Shown one piece after another: positions 1 through 9,089 of a stretch of DNA of 64,000 nucleotides. Source of the stretch: Acinetobacter sp. NIPH 2100 (GTDB lineage: Bacteria > Pseudomonadota > Gammaproteobacteria > Pseudomonadales > Moraxellaceae); contig NZ_KB850224.1 in assembly GCF_000369805.1 (NCBI RefSeq), positions 915,924 through 979,923 on the forward strand, read 5' to 3'. The notes under the pieces are model-generated. The model saw only the letters and a list, made by a program, of their open reading frames with translations, was not told where the DNA came from and ran no database searches. The position numbers were made by a program, and so were the translations under genes. Position 1 is the first letter of the stretch. Each line of letters opens with the position of its first letter.

Positions 1-111
1 GTTATCTTGCTTAGAAAATAAGGTGCTTTGCGCTGTACTTAGGCTGGGTGCGCTGAGTAAAAAAAGTGAACTGCATAGCACTAGAACTTTGGACTTTATC
101 GTATTCATCAT
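1..111 (-). CDS. Secreted protein, N-terminus only (cut by window edge)
   Basis: An open frame on the minus strand runs from a double ATG (111-109, 108-106) to the window edge, giving 37 codons. The peptide has a positive start (NTIKSK), a hydrophobic stretch (VLVLCSSLFLLSA) and a likely signal-peptidase site after STA, so the product is probably exported to the periplasm or outer membrane. It is divergent from the gene at 246. No domain is visible in this fragment, so no function can be given. Confidence 0.6.
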   Translation of the reverse strand, partial: MMNTIKSKVLVLCSSLFLLSAPSLSTAQSTLFSKQDN

Positions 112-245
112 TCTATTCTCAAAGTGTAATAGCACATACTTTAGCAAATTTAGAAATTGAATGTGTTAGAAAATTCTTTACAGAATTTTGATCTGCTTTA
201 TATATTTAAATTGAATAGTGATTTAAAAAAAGAAAAGGTAAATCA

Positions 246-602
246 ATGGATGTTGGCGCAGTTCTCATTAAATTAAAAACAAATAGGCAGGCTGAGGTCG
301 ATGCTTGGCAGCAAGAAATTGAGCGACGTAAGGCGGAAGCAATTGAAACGCTTCAAGCTGAAGGTGTGAAAGTGGAATCGTGGTTTCAACTTGAATTGAA
401 TGGTGAACATTATTTGCTTGCTTATATGCGTGCTAAAGATATTGCTCAGGCGCAACAGGCGGCAAGAAATAGTTCCTTTGAAATTGATAAAGTTCATCAA
501 CAGTTTAAGCAGCATTGGGAGCAAATAATTCCTGCAAAATTATTGATTGATTTGGAAAATAATGATGAGAACGAAACAGGTTATACTTCGGAGCAAGTGT
601 GA
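246..602 (+). CDS. Small cytoplasmic protein, DUF6176-like
   Basis: Encodes 118 residues with no signal peptide or membrane segment. The pattern near the start (VGAVLIKLK, then VDAW about ten residues later) resembles the DUF6176 family of small uncharacterised bacterial proteins; this is recognition from memory, not a search. The middle is a charged helix (residues about 18-40) followed by a VESWFQLELNGEHYLLAY strand pair, as in small alpha/beta-barrel monooxygenase-like folds. The downstream esterase gene starts 16 bases after its stop, so the two are probably cotranscribed. A role in biotin synthesis is not shown. Confidence 0.75.
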   Translation: MDVGAVLIKLKTNRQAEVDAWQQEIERRKAEAIETLQAEGVKVESWFQLELNGEHYLLAYMRAKDIAQAQQAARNSSFEIDKVHQQFKQHWEQIIPAKLLIDLENNDENETGYTSEQV

Positions 603-618
603 ATAATTAGGTAAAAGT

Positions 619-1341
619 GTGGAACATAAGATTTTACTGATTACGGGATGGGGCGGTGGTGCTGAATTATTAAAACCGTTACATGAGGCCTTAGAACAAC
701 AAGGGCATGTCGTTGAGCGGATTGATATTTTTAATGCCTTGAATGATGACGTTTTACAACAGCATGTCGAACTTGCAGTGAAGTTTGATGTGATTATCGG
801 ATGGTCGCTTGGTGGACAACTGGCAACAATCTTGGCCAATCAAATACAACAACAATATGCTCAACAGAAAGTTTTAATCACTTTAGCTTCAAATCCCTGT
901 TTTGTTGTTCAATCAGATTGGTCGGCAGCCATGTCTGTAGAAACCTTTATGCAGTTCAAGCAGTCATTTGAACAGGATGCGATTACCACGCTAAAACGAT
1001 TTGGCTTATTGGTCTGTCAAGGTGCAAGTTCGGCAAAAAAAGACTTCGTAGTCATGCAGAAATTAATTCGTCCACAACCGATTGCATTATTGAAGCAGGG
1101 TCTGCAGTTATTAGAAAAATTAAATCTGGTTGAAATGTATAAAAATTATCTGGGGAGACAGTTGCATGTGTTTGCGGAGCATGATGCTTTAGTTCCTTAC
1201 CAAATTATACAGAATATTCAGGATTTATCTGCAAAGAATTTATCCGCGGTTTCTGTTGAAGGCGCTTCACATGGTTTTCCGTGCTTTATGCTTGAGCAGA
1301 CTGTGCAAATAATTGAGGATTTTATGAATGAGAAGGTTTAA
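619..1341 (+). CDS. bioH: BioH-like pimeloyl-ACP methyl ester esterase
   Basis: A 240-residue alpha/beta hydrolase starting at GTG. The nucleophile motif GWSLGG places the serine at residue 63, with the likely acid Asp189 (EHDALVP) and His218 (GASHGFP) completing a triad. An oxyanion-loop LITGWGGG lies near residues 7-14. The stretch TLASNPCF after the nucleophile matches the layout of E. coli BioH (SSPCF). BioH removes the methyl group from pimeloyl-ACP methyl ester, ending the BioC-BioH route to the pimeloyl chain. Location a few hundred bases upstream of bioAFCD supports this role. Overall similarity to BioH is moderate, so another BioH-isofunctional family (such as BioG) cannot be excluded. 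Confidence 0.8.
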   Translation: MEHKILLITGWGGGAELLKPLHEALEQQGHVVERIDIFNALNDDVLQQHVELAVKFDVIIGWSLGGQLATILANQIQQQYAQQKVLITLASNPCFVVQSDWSAAMSVETFMQFKQSFEQDAITTLKRFGLLVCQGASSAKKDFVVMQKLIRPQPIALLKQGLQLLEKLNLVEMYKNYLGRQLHVFAEHDALVPYQIIQNIQDLSAKNLSAVSVEGASHGFPCFMLEQTVQIIEDFMNEKV

Positions 1342-1471
1342 TCTTGCTTGAATTGAGAGTTCTCGCAATTTATTTTAAATTTTGACAAGTTTAAGATTGC
1401 ACATACAGATTTTATAGTTGTTAGGGTGGAGTCGTGCTGAGTTTTAATTTCTGGATAAGCTTTCAGCTAGA

Positions 1472-1579
1472 CTTACTTTGGTTTCGCCCAAATGAGAAGC
1501 GAAGCTTTGCAAGAAAGGCATTTGTTAAGCTGATGGTACATCCTTGTACCACAGCTTAACGGGCGGCATCCATGCCGCC
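1472..1579 (+). repeat. Structured palindromic element, copy 1 (upstream of bioA)
   Basis: Begins with CTTACTTT. It then forms a stem (about 1480-1487 with 1499-1506) whose loop CAAATG (1489-1494) is complementary to CATTTG (1519-1524), a possible pseudoknot. A long hairpin follows: GTTAAGCTG (1524-1532) pairs with CAGCTTAAC (1552-1560), with an inner GGTACA/TGTACC stem and a TCCT loop. Last is a hairpin GGCGGCAT/ATGCCGCC (1562-1579). A second copy lies at 5545-5637. It fills most of the gap between the esterase gene and bioA. A weak promoter-like TTGACA occurs at 1382-1387, with no convincing -10. Confidence 0.8.
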
Positions 1580-1638
1580 TCCATGATCGTAGACATTGCC
1601 ATGAATTTAGTTGGCTTAGGATGAGGAGTAAGTAAAGG

Positions 1639-2934
1639 ATGACAGATTTATTTGATTTAGAACATATATGGCATCCTTATACTTCGATGTTAAATCCACT
1701 GCCAACCTTTAAAGTCAAACGTGCCTATGGTGCGACTATCGAACTAGAAGATGGGCAAACTTTAGTTGATGGCATGTCATCATGGTGGTGTGCGATTCAT
1801 GGCTATAACCATCCTGAACTGAACCAAGCGGTTTCAGATCAATTACAGAACATGGCGCATATCATGTTCGGTGGTCTGACCCATGAACCTGCGATTGAAT
1901 TAGGCAAATTATTATTAAAGATTACGCCGCCCAATTTAGATAAGATTTTCTATGCAGATTCAGGCTCGGTTTCAGTAGAAGTAGCCTTAAAAATGGCAGT
2001 GCAATATTGGGTTGCGTTGAATCAACCAGAGAAAACCAATTTTATTACTACTCGTTCTGGTTATCATGGCGATACCTGGAATGCGATGTCTGTGTGTGAT
2101 CCAGTCACAGGGATGCATCAGATTTTTGGTACAAGTTTACCGAATCGAATTTTTGTCCCTGCGCCACAAAGTCGATTTGATGGAGAATGGGATCCGCAAG
2201 ATATTCAGGAACTGAAACAGCAGATTGAACAGCATCATCACAGCATTGCTGCACTGATTATTGAGCCGATTGTACAAGGTGCGGGCGGCATGCGTTTTTA
2301 TCATCCTGAATATTTACGTCAAGCCAAAGCTTTATGTGAGCAATATAATTTATTGTTGATCTTTGATGAGATCGCAACAGGTTTTGGGCGGACAGGCAAA
2401 ATGTTTGCTTGGGAACATGCACAAGTTGAACCCGATATTATGTGTATCGGTAAAGGTTTGACTGGTGGCTATATGACATTATCCGCAACATTAACCACCA
2501 AGCAGGTAGCTGAAACCATCAGTCGTGGTGAAGCGGGTGTATTTATGCACGGCCCCACCTTTATGGCAAATCCATTGGCTTGTGCTGTTGCCTTGAGAAG
2601 TACCCAATTATTGGTTGAGCAAGATTGGCAAGCGAATATTCAACGGATTGAAAAGATTCTGGCTGAACAATTAACGGATTTAGCTCAGCTTGACCATGTT
2701 GCAGATGTACGGGTTTTAGGTGCGATTGGGGTGGTGGAGTTAACCGCCAATGTTGATATGAAAACCTTACAGCAACAGTTTGTAGAACGTGGCATTTGGG
2801 TACGACCATTTGGAAAATTGGTCTATGTGATGCCGCCGTATGTGATTAGCGATGATGAACTACACTATTTATTAACACAGTTGATCGAAGTAGTGAAAAG
2901 CATGCAGGGAGACAATGCCAATGTCCTTGCTTGA
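1639..2934 (+). CDS. bioA: Adenosylmethionine-8-amino-7-oxononanoate aminotransferase
   Basis: A 431-residue class-III PLP aminotransferase that converts 7-keto-8-aminopelargonate to 7,8-diaminopelargonate using S-adenosylmethionine as amino donor. Visible signatures are [11 protein letters not shown] at the N-terminus, [14 protein letters not shown] (substrate-binding tryptophans), [14 protein letters not shown], the PLP aspartate in [15 protein letters not shown], and the Schiff-base lysine in GKGLTGGYM. Length is normal for BioA. It is the first gene of a tight bioA-bioF-bioC-bioD operon and overlaps bioF by 20 bases. bioB is not in the window. Confidence 0.97.
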   Translation: MTDLFDLEHIWHPYTSMLNPLPTFKVKRAYGATIELEDGQTLVDGMSSWWCAIHGYNHPELNQAVSDQLQNMAHIMFGGLTHEPAIELGKLLLKITPPNLDKIFYADSGSVSVEVALKMAVQYWVALNQPEKTNFITTRSGYHGDTWNAMSVCDPVTGMHQIFGTSLPNRIFVPAPQSRFDGEWDPQDIQELKQQIEQHHHSIAALIIEPIVQGAGGMRFYHPEYLRQAKALCEQYNLLLIFDEIATGFGRTGKMFAWEHAQVEPDIMCIGKGLTGGYMTLSATLTTKQVAETISRGEAGVFMHGPTFMANPLACAVALRSTQLLVEQDWQANIQRIEKILAEQLTDLAQLDHVADVRVLGAIGVVELTANVDMKTLQQQFVERGIWVRPFGKLVYVMPPYVISDDELHYLLTQLIEVVKSMQGDNANVLA

Positions 2935-4075
2935 TCATTATGTCGAGCAGCTTGACCAGCTCAAACAACACGGGAATTTTCGTCAATTTACGTCAAATCA
3001 ACAGCAGGGAAAATGGATAACCATCCAAGATCGGACCATGTTGAATTTGGCATCCAATGATTATTTGGGCTTAGCCGCTGATTTAAGTTTAAGAGAAGAA
3101 TTTCTCGATACAGTGAAAATCGAACGTGCATTATTTAGTTCATCGTCCTCGCGCTTACTGACTGGTAATTTTGCAGAATATGAACAATTTGAAAATAGCC
3201 TAAGCAAAGCATTTGGTCGCGCTGCTTTACTCTTTAATAGTGGCTATCACATGAATATCGGTATCTTACCTGCTTTGGCGGATAGTAAAACTGTGATTCT
3301 GGCTGATAAATTGGTGCATGCCAGTATGATTGATGGGATTCGATTATCGACCGCTCAATATGTGCGTTATCGACATAATGATTTGCAACATCTGAAACAA
3401 TTATTGCAAAAGTATCATCAAGATGAGCAAGTTGAACGGATTATTGTGGTGACAGAAAGCATATTTAGTATGGATGGTGATGAAACTGATTTAGCTGCGT
3501 TGGCTCAGTTAAAGCAGCGTTTTAACAAAACCATGTTATATGTTGATGAGGCGCATGCCATTGGTGTAAGAGGTGAGCAAGGTCTGGGGTGTGCCGAGCA
3601 ATATGGGGTGCTGGATCAGATTGATTTCTTGGTTGGAACCTTTGGTAAGGCGATTGCGTCGGTGGGTGGCTATATCATTTGTGATCCAATCATCCGTGAC
3701 TATCTCATCAATAAAATGCGTCCATTGATTTTTAGTACCGCATTGCCTCCAATTTCGATGGCATGGTCTGATTTTATCTTTAACAAAGTTTTGAACATGC
3801 AACAACAGCGTCAGCATTTGGCTGAAATCAGTCAATATTTACAGCAGGCGGTGATTGCAAAAGGTTTTTCAAGCCCGTCGAGTAGCCATATTATTCCGAT
3901 TATTGTTGGGGAAAGCCAAGCTGCAATTGAAAAGGCGTGCTTTGTCCAGCAACAGGGTTTTTATGCGATGCCGGTACGACCACCGACCGTACCGCAGAAT
4001 AGTTCACGTTTACGTATCTCGTTAACGTCTATGGTACAAAAAAATGAATTGGAACAATTGGTAGAGTGTTTGTGA
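2915..4075 (+). CDS. bioF: 8-amino-7-oxononanoate synthase
   Basis: A 386-residue PLP enzyme of the alpha-oxoamine synthase family. It condenses pimeloyl-ACP (or CoA) with L-alanine to give 7-keto-8-aminopelargonate. Seen are [13 protein letters not shown] near residue 45, the [10 protein letters not shown] loop, [12 protein letters not shown], and the PLP-lysine motif [12 protein letters not shown]. Two in-frame ATGs (2915 and 2921) are possible starts; GGGAG at about 2908 is better spaced for the second. It overlaps the end of bioA and is followed directly by bioC, consistent with translational coupling. Confidence 0.96.
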   Translation: MPMSLLDHYVEQLDQLKQHGNFRQFTSNQQQGKWITIQDRTMLNLASNDYLGLAADLSLREEFLDTVKIERALFSSSSSRLLTGNFAEYEQFENSLSKAFGRAALLFNSGYHMNIGILPALADSKTVILADKLVHASMIDGIRLSTAQYVRYRHNDLQHLKQLLQKYHQDEQVERIIVVTESIFSMDGDETDLAALAQLKQRFNKTMLYVDEAHAIGVRGEQGLGCAEQYGVLDQIDFLVGTFGKAIASVGGYIICDPIIRDYLINKMRPLIFSTALPPISMAWSDFIFNKVLNMQQQRQHLAEISQYLQQAVIAKGFSSPSSSHIIPIIVGESQAAIEKACFVQQQGFYAMPVRPPTVPQNSSRLRISLTSMVQKNELEQLVECL

Positions 4076-4824
4076 GTATCAATAAAGCACTGGTTGCACA
4101 GCGTTTTGCCAAAGCAGGGCAAAGCTATGTTGAGCATGCGGTTATACAAAAGCAGATTAGTGCACAGCTATTTGAATATCTCAAAGTCTATTGTCCGCAA
4201 TCTTTAGACTCTGTCCTTGAGATCGGCTGCGGTTCAGGCAATTTAACCCATTTGTTTCAGTCTCATTTTCAAGTTGAGCAACTGTTTTTAAATGACTTGT
4301 ATGAAGATGTAGAGCAGCATTTTTTAAGCGTCGACAATATTAATTGGTTGATTGGTGATATTGAACAGCTTGAATTACCCAGTGGATTAGAAGCGGTGAT
4401 CTCCAGTTCTGCTTTGCAATGGATGATTGACTTAGCTGCTTTATTACAACGGATTCATTCTGCGTTAAAACCGAATGCCTATTTTTGTTTTTCTACCTTT
4501 GGCCCTGACAATTTGACCGAAATTAAGCAGTTAACAGGACAAGGTTTAAATTATGTCGATTTGGATACTTTGCAACAGCAGCTTGAACAACAAGAATTTG
4601 AAATACTGTTAATACAAGAACAACATAAGCAGCGTTATTTTGATCATCCCAAATCCATATTGCAGCATTTAAAGGCGACAGGTGTGACCGCAACAGCAAG
4701 GTCACATCGCTGGACCAAGCAATCCTTGCAGAAATTTTATTCAGATTATGAACAGTTTCATGATGAGCAGGGTTTTAGTCTGACTTATCATCCGATTTAT
4801 GTGATTGCGCGGAGAACAGCATGA
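4072..4824 (+). CDS. bioC: Malonyl-ACP O-methyltransferase
   Basis: A 250-residue SAM-dependent methyltransferase that caps malonyl-ACP with a methyl ester so that fatty-acid enzymes can build the pimeloyl chain. The SAM-binding motif [15 protein letters not shown] lies near residues 45-60, with the acidic residue of motif II at FLNDLYEDV and a post-motif SSSALQWM typical of BioC. The GTG at 4072 overlaps the bioF stop as GTGA, the usual coupled arrangement; a second GTG two codons upstream (4066) is an alternative. Its presence with the BioH-like gene makes a complete BioC-BioH pathway. Confidence 0.92.
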   Translation: MSINKALVAQRFAKAGQSYVEHAVIQKQISAQLFEYLKVYCPQSLDSVLEIGCGSGNLTHLFQSHFQVEQLFLNDLYEDVEQHFLSVDNINWLIGDIEQLELPSGLEAVISSSALQWMIDLAALLQRIHSALKPNAYFCFSTFGPDNLTEIKQLTGQGLNYVDLDTLQQQLEQQEFEILLIQEQHKQRYFDHPKSILQHLKATGVTATARSHRWTKQSLQKFYSDYEQFHDEQGFSLTYHPIYVIARRTA

Positions 4825-5462
4825 GTGCAGCAATTTATTTTGTCAGTGGTATTGATACTGAGATTGGTAAAACTTATGCCACAGGCTATCTCGCCAAGCT
4901 CTGGACAGAACAGGGGCAACGTGTCATTACTCAAAAGCTGGTGCAAACGGGGAATGTGGACGTATCTGAGGACATCGAAAAGCATCGTGAAATTATGGGT
5001 AGTGGCTGGTTTCAAGAAGACCATGACAAACTGACCATGCCTGAAATTTTTACTTATCCGGCTTCACCCCATTTAGCAACGCGGTTGGACGGGCGAGATT
5101 TAGATTTTGCCAAGATTGAAGCTGCGACTAAACAACTTGCCCAGCGTTTTGATGTGGTGCTTTTGGAAGGTGCGGGTGGTTTGATGGTGCCTTTAACCAC
5201 TGAACTGTTGACCATTGATTATATTGTGCAACATCAATTTCCTGTGATTTTGGTGACTTCTGGGCGTTTAGGAAGTATCAATCATACTTTGTTAAGTTTA
5301 GAGGCTCTAAAGCAGCGTGGTTTGAGCTTGCATGCCTTGGTGTATAACTTAAAGGATGAGTCGAAAGACCCGCTTATTTCAAAAGATACCGCAGATTATT
5401 TAAAGACTTATTTAGCAAAGCATTTTCCTGATGCTCAATGGATTGAATTGGAAAAATTCTAA
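4821..5462 (+). CDS. bioD: Dethiobiotin synthetase
   Basis: A 213-residue ATP-dependent enzyme that closes the ureido ring of 7,8-diaminopelargonate with CO2 to give dethiobiotin. It opens with [16 protein letters not shown], a P-loop close to the BioD form GTDTxxGKT, and has [10 protein letters not shown] (residues about 114-123), which contacts the diamine and phosphate. The ATG overlaps the bioC stop (ATGA). It is the last gene of the operon, and the second copy of the palindromic element follows it. Confidence 0.96.
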   Translation: MSAAIYFVSGIDTEIGKTYATGYLAKLWTEQGQRVITQKLVQTGNVDVSEDIEKHREIMGSGWFQEDHDKLTMPEIFTYPASPHLATRLDGRDLDFAKIEAATKQLAQRFDVVLLEGAGGLMVPLTTELLTIDYIVQHQFPVILVTSGRLGSINHTLLSLEALKQRGLSLHALVYNLKDESKDPLISKDTADYLKTYLAKHFPDAQWIELEKF

Positions 5463-5544
5463 TTTAATTCATTAAATTAGAATCTTATTCAATAGGGGGA
5501 ACCGCAGTGTCTTCCCGAGTTTTCTCAAATGAATACTGCATGAT

Positions 5545-5637
5545 CTTACTTTTCAAGGATGAAAAGTAACAAAAATCCTTTGTAGGGCTGACGGTATATC
5601 CTTATACCGCAGCCCTACGGGCGGCATCCATGCCGCC
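5545..5637 (+). repeat. Structured palindromic element, copy 2 (downstream of bioD)
   Basis: Same layout and orientation as the copy at 1472-1579. CTTACTTTTC (5545-5554) pairs with GAAAAGTAAC (5561-5570); the loop AAGGAT (5555-5560) is complementary to ATCCTT (5575-5580), again a possible pseudoknot. The long hairpin has GTAGGGCTG (5582-5590) with CAGCCCTAC (5610-5618), inner CGGTATA/TATACCG and loop TCCT. The final hairpin GGCGGCAT/ATGCCGCC (5620-5637) is identical to copy 1. Five stem pairs of the long hairpin differ between copies and all stay paired. It lies between bioD and an unrelated gene, so could end or stabilise the bio transcript. Confidence 0.8.
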
Positions 5638-5696
5638 GTCACGATAGCTAATAGATTTTGGAAGCTATTTAACTAATAAATTTAAGGTGACTAACA

Positions 5697-6362
5697 ATGA
5701 ATAAAAATAATTTTATTTTTATAGCCCTCTGTCTATCAGGCCTAATCTCGTCAACTCATGCTGCTGTACCAACAGATAAAACTATTATTAGTTGGATTAC
5801 TAACTTTCAGGATTCAAATGCCAACCCACCTCAAGCCATTCAGATCGATTCTACCGAAGCAGTGAAATTGATCTCGGGAGAAGAAGCTTATCTATCAGGT
5901 GTGAGTTTTGAAAATGCGGGACGTAATTTTTGGGCAGGCTATGTGTTAACCCGTCCAAAATTAAAGCAGGCGAGAATCCTAAAAGAGTTTGGCGGTCAAT
6001 CGAATAGCTTCACAGTACATTCCACTGTTTATAAAGGTAAACCGATTCAACTGGTAGAATTTGAAAGTGCAGGTTCAGGACAGGGGACTGTTGAGTCGAG
6101 TAAAAGTCTGGTTTATTTAAATCAATGGACGAGTAAGTTGATTGCAGAGGTCGAAGAATCTTCCTATGACGGACGTTATGATGACAAATTAGGTGCAGAG
6201 GATTGCCGAACGGGTCGTGATAATTCGGGCTATTTAAATGTCATGCCTTATGCCCCTTATGTAGTTCAGACTACAGTCACAGGGAATGCCTGTAATAATA
6301 AACCCCAAGGCTATAAAGTAAGCAGCAAGTTGATTCCTATCGTGATCACTGAAATAAAATAA
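5697..6362 (+). CDS. Exported protein of unknown function
   Basis: A 221-residue protein with a clear signal peptide (MNKNNFIFIALCLSGLISS, likely cut after THA at about residue 22). The mature part is soluble, with no membrane span and two cysteines far downstream (about residues 168 and 203) that could form a disulfide in the periplasm. I recognise no domain. A good ribosome site is not obvious (TTTAAGGTGACTAACA before the ATG). It stands alone between the bio operon element and the convergent exbD end, sharing a terminator region with it. Confidence 0.85.
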   Translation: MNKNNFIFIALCLSGLISSTHAAVPTDKTIISWITNFQDSNANPPQAIQIDSTEAVKLISGEEAYLSGVSFENAGRNFWAGYVLTRPKLKQARILKEFGGQSNSFTVHSTVYKGKPIQLVEFESAGSGQGTVESSKSLVYLNQWTSKLIAEVEESSYDGRYDDKLGAEDCRTGRDNSGYLNVMPYAPYVVQTTVTGNACNNKPQGYKVSSKLIPIVITEIK

Positions 6363-6389
6363 AAAAAGCTAACAAACGAACTTGTTAGC
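6359..6389 (-). terminator. Terminator of the receptor-tonB-exbBD unit
   Basis: GCTAACAA (6368-6375) pairs with TTGTTAGC (6382-6389); read on the minus strand this hairpin is followed by a T-run. It lies about 50 bases after the second exbD stop and touches the end of the convergent gene at 5697-6362. Confidence 0.8.
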
Positions 6390-6437
6390 GCAGGAGTAAG
6401 TTAGTTGTTATTGGATTTAATTTATTGTTCTCGTTTT

Positions 6438-6857
6438 TTAGTTATTACTGACAATGCCGATTTTAGTGACATTGGTTTGTTGAGCCAAGGCCATGACCAT
6501 CGCGATATTTTTATACTCCGCTTGTGCATCAGGCTTAAATTTAATTTGATCCTGATCAGCTTTTTGAGCCACAGATTCGAATAAAACCTTGAGTGCCTGA
6601 CGGTCTGCAACGGTCTGATCATTCCAGAAAATATGCCCTTGTGCATCGACACGCAGGTTGATCGTTTCTGGTGGTTTCTGATCCGTTGGTGGCGGCGGTG
6701 TACCATTCGGTAAGTTGATGTTAATGGCATTGTTCGGAATTGGGATGGTGATAATGAACATAATCAACAACACCAACATGACGTCAATCAATGGTGTCAT
6801 GTTGACGTCGAGCATCACATCTTCTTCATCATTTTTTGAACCCACTTTCATACCCAT
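6438..6857 (-). CDS. exbD: ExbD-family energy-coupling protein (second copy)
   Basis: A 139-residue inner-membrane protein with a short cytoplasmic N-terminus, a single span (residues about 21-41) containing the key aspartate in NMTPLIDVMLVLLIMFI, and a periplasmic domain. ExbD works with ExbB as a proton channel that powers TonB. A strong AGGAG site precedes the ATG. It lies 14 bases after the first exbD. The two ExbDs differ clearly in sequence, so they are paralogues, not a recent copy. Pairs of ExbDs with one ExbB are known in xanthomonad TonB systems. Confidence 0.93.
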   Translation of the reverse strand: MGMKVGSKNDEEDVMLDVNMTPLIDVMLVLLIMFIITIPIPNNAININLPNGTPPPPTDQKPPETINLRVDAQGHIFWNDQTVADRQALKVLFESVAQKADQDQIKFKPDAQAEYKNIAMVMALAQQTNVTKIGIVSNN

Positions 6858-6871
6858 ATGTGATCCTCCTG

Positions 6872-7300
6872 TTATGGCGAAGTCGCAGGTGGGGTGGTGA
6901 CAAATGCAATTTTGCCAATACCCGCTTGCTGAGTTGTACTAATCACCTGATCAATTGCTTCGTAATGGGTTAGTTGATCGCCACGAATATGAACTTCAGG
7001 CTGCGGACGTTTTTGCGCTTCAGCCTGCAAACGAGCAAGTAAAGTTTCTTTATTCGCAACATGTTGTTCATTCCAGAAAATATCGCCTGTTTTATTCACT
7101 GAGAGCTGGATATTCTGTGGTGTAGTGGCATAAGGTGTATTTTTTTCTTCAGGTAGTTTTACGGGAACCGTGTGTGTGACCACTGGAACTGTGATTAAAA
7201 AGATAATCAGCAGCACCAGCATGATGTCGACTAGCGGCGTCGTGTTAATCGTTCCAATGACATCATCATCACTTTGATCTGAATTAATCATCATGCCCAT
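6872..7300 (-). CDS. exbD: ExbD-family energy-coupling protein (first copy)
   Basis: A 142-residue protein with the ExbD plan: acidic cytoplasmic start (SDQSDDD), a membrane span holding the proton-carrying aspartate (NTTPLVDIMLVLLIIFL), then a periplasmic domain ending PPATSP. It follows exbB by 11 bases. Together with ExbB and TonB encoded upstream it should energise an outer-membrane receptor, most likely the one at 9090-11768. Confidence 0.94.
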   Translation of the reverse strand: MGMMINSDQSDDDVIGTINTTPLVDIMLVLLIIFLITVPVVTHTVPVKLPEEKNTPYATTPQNIQLSVNKTGDIFWNEQHVANKETLLARLQAEAQKRPQPEVHIRGDQLTHYEAIDQVISTTQQAGIGKIAFVTTPPATSP

Positions 7301-7311
7301 AGTGTTATTCC

Positions 7312-8187
7312 TTATTTAGAATCACGGTTTGGGTGATTGCCGTTTAAGTCACCACTGAGTAAGACAGCGTGTAGATCTGAACCAAATGAACGAACATTGT
7401 CCATCACGGCTTTATTACGGCGGGTTAACCAGTTATAGCCCAGTACAGCAGGAACTGCGACCGCAAGACCAATCGCAGTCATAATTAATGCTTCGCCCAC
7501 AGGGCCAGCCACTTTATCAATGGATGCTTGGCCTGAAATACCAATTGCAGTCAGTGCGTGATAAATCCCCCAAACCGTTCCGAATAAACCGACAAATGGT
7601 GCTGTTGAACCTACCGTTGCAAGGAAGGCTAGGCCATTACTGAGGTGACTTTGTACTTTTTCAATGGCACGCTGAATTGAAATGGTCACCCATGTATTGA
7701 AATCAATACGTTCTAATAAAGTACCGTCATGGTGTTTGGTCGAGCGAATGCCTTTTTCTGCAATATAACGATAGCTACTGTTTGCATTTAAGCTGTCGGC
7801 TGCACTATTCAAAGACTCCGCTTCCCAGAAGTTACGTTCAGCTTCAGTGGCATGACGTTTGATTTTACTTTGCTGAAAAACTTTAGACAGAATGATGTAC
7901 CACGTGCCAATAGACATCAGCACTAAGATAAATAAAGTCGATTTTGCAACTAAATCACCTTCACGCCAGAGTGCCTCTAAACCATAAGGGTTGTGTACTT
8001 TTTCAGCTGTTGCAGGTAACGGTGGTGGTGTTGGAGTCGCTGATGTGGTGGCATCTGTACTCACACTTGTGACTGCTGTGGTTTGCGTGGCTTCATCGGC
8101 CCACACTGTTGCCACAGGAAGTAAGGTCGTACCTGCGATGAGGCCAATTGCTGCGATTCGTGAAATACGTTTTGCTGTGTTTTTCAT
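7312..8187 (-). CDS. exbB: ExbB-family proton channel with N-terminal signal extension
   Basis: A 291-residue MotA/TolQ/ExbB-family inner-membrane protein. The ATG at 8187 is chosen because GGAGAG sits just upstream; a TTG five codons earlier would place the start inside that site. The N-terminus looks like a cleavable signal (residues about 1-31, ending VWA), followed by a Thr/Pro-rich periplasmic stretch, a first span near 75-95, a cytoplasmic loop, and two more spans in the conserved core (FLATVGSTAPFVGLFGTVWG and AGPVGEALIMTAIGLAVAVP). It forms the channel with the two ExbDs. Confidence 0.95.
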   Translation of the reverse strand: MKNTAKRISRIAAIGLIAGTTLLPVATVWADEATQTTAVTSVSTDATTSATPTPPPLPATAEKVHNPYGLEALWREGDLVAKSTLFILVLMSIGTWYIILSKVFQQSKIKRHATEAERNFWEAESLNSAADSLNANSSYRYIAEKGIRSTKHHDGTLLERIDFNTWVTISIQRAIEKVQSHLSNGLAFLATVGSTAPFVGLFGTVWGIYHALTAIGISGQASIDKVAGPVGEALIMTAIGLAVAVPAVLGYNWLTRRNKAVMDNVRSFGSDLHAVLLSGDLNGNHPNRDSK

Positions 8188-8227
8188 CTTTAAACTCTCC
8201 AAAAATTTGTTTGTTCAATGCATTTAT

Positions 8228-8935
8228 TTAGGAAATCGTGAATGGATATTCGATTTCGTACCATTCTTGTTGTGGTACACCGTCTTTCATCGCTGCTTTA
8301 AAAGTACACAGGCTATAAGCTTTAATCGCTGCTTTATCTAAGCTTTTACTGCCACTCGATTTTTTAACTTTTGAGTCAATGACTTTGCCTGAACCATCCA
8401 CTAATACACGAATACGCACCGTACCTTCTTCTTCATTCATTAAGGCTTCACGTGGATATTCAGGTTTTTGACAACCCGCTTCGCCTTCAGAAACACCGCG
8501 TGAAATCCCTGCTGGTTTGGCAGGGGCTGCAGGTGCAGCCGAGGCTACGGGTGCGGCAACTGGACTCGGGCTTGGTGTTGCAGGTGCAGGCGTTGGGGTC
8601 GCAACTGCTGTTTTGGTTGGCTGTGCTGGTGCTGGTTTTTGCACAGGTGTGACTTTCTCCACCTGTTTTGGTGGGTCTGGCATTTTGGCCACTTTCTCTA
8701 CCATTTTCGGTGGTTCAGGTGGCTTTTCTTTTGGTTCCTCTGGTTTTGGAGGTGGTGGTGGTTTGATGTCCTGAATAATCTGTAGTTCTACAGGCTTATC
8801 GACAGGCTTGGTAAAGTCGGTCGCTAAACTTGTCATCAGAATATAGGCGATAATGAGATGTAGAAATAACACCAGACCAATACCAACAAGGCGTTTGGCA
8901 GGTTGATTTTCATTCTCAGAAAAGGGTATGCCCAT
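8228..8935 (-). CDS. tonB: TonB energy-transducer protein
   Basis: A 235-residue protein: one N-terminal span (LVGIGLVLFLHLIIAYILM), a Pro/Lys/Glu-rich periplasm-spanning linker (PPPPPKPEEPKEKPPEPPK), a Pro/Ala-rich stretch, and a C-terminal TonB domain (residues about 150-235) containing YPREALMNEEEGTVRIRVLV and ending YPFTIS. It carries energy from ExbBD to outer-membrane receptors. AGGAG is well spaced before the ATG at 8935; an ATG eight codons upstream (8959) lacks a site. It is immediately upstream of exbB and downstream of the receptor gene. Confidence 0.95.
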   Translation of the reverse strand: MGIPFSENENQPAKRLVGIGLVLFLHLIIAYILMTSLATDFTKPVDKPVELQIIQDIKPPPPPKPEEPKEKPPEPPKMVEKVAKMPDPPKQVEKVTPVQKPAPAQPTKTAVATPTPAPATPSPSPVAAPVASAAPAAPAKPAGISRGVSEGEAGCQKPEYPREALMNEEEGTVRIRVLVDGSGKVIDSKVKKSSGSKSLDKAAIKAYSLCTFKAAMKDGVPQQEWYEIEYPFTIS

Positions 8936-9046
8936 AATTACTCCTGAAATTGTAATCATGGATTCATCGTCGTTTGGAGGAGGGGATCAATTAAAAAATT
9001 GATACGGACCGCGTTAATTTTTGATGAATCAGAGGATTACGGTGAA

Positions 9047-9080
9047 CCACTACGACAGAAGGAATATCATGTCGTAGTGG
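9047..9080 (-). other. Intercistronic hairpin between receptor and tonB
   Basis: CCACTACGACA (9047-9057) pairs perfectly with TGTCGTAGTGG (9070-9080), 11 base pairs. It lies ten bases after the receptor stop and about 110 bases before tonB, and no T-run follows on the minus strand. It may protect the receptor mRNA or act as a partial terminator that lets less tonB-exbBD be made. Confidence 0.65.
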
Positions 9081-9089
9081 CGAAACACA

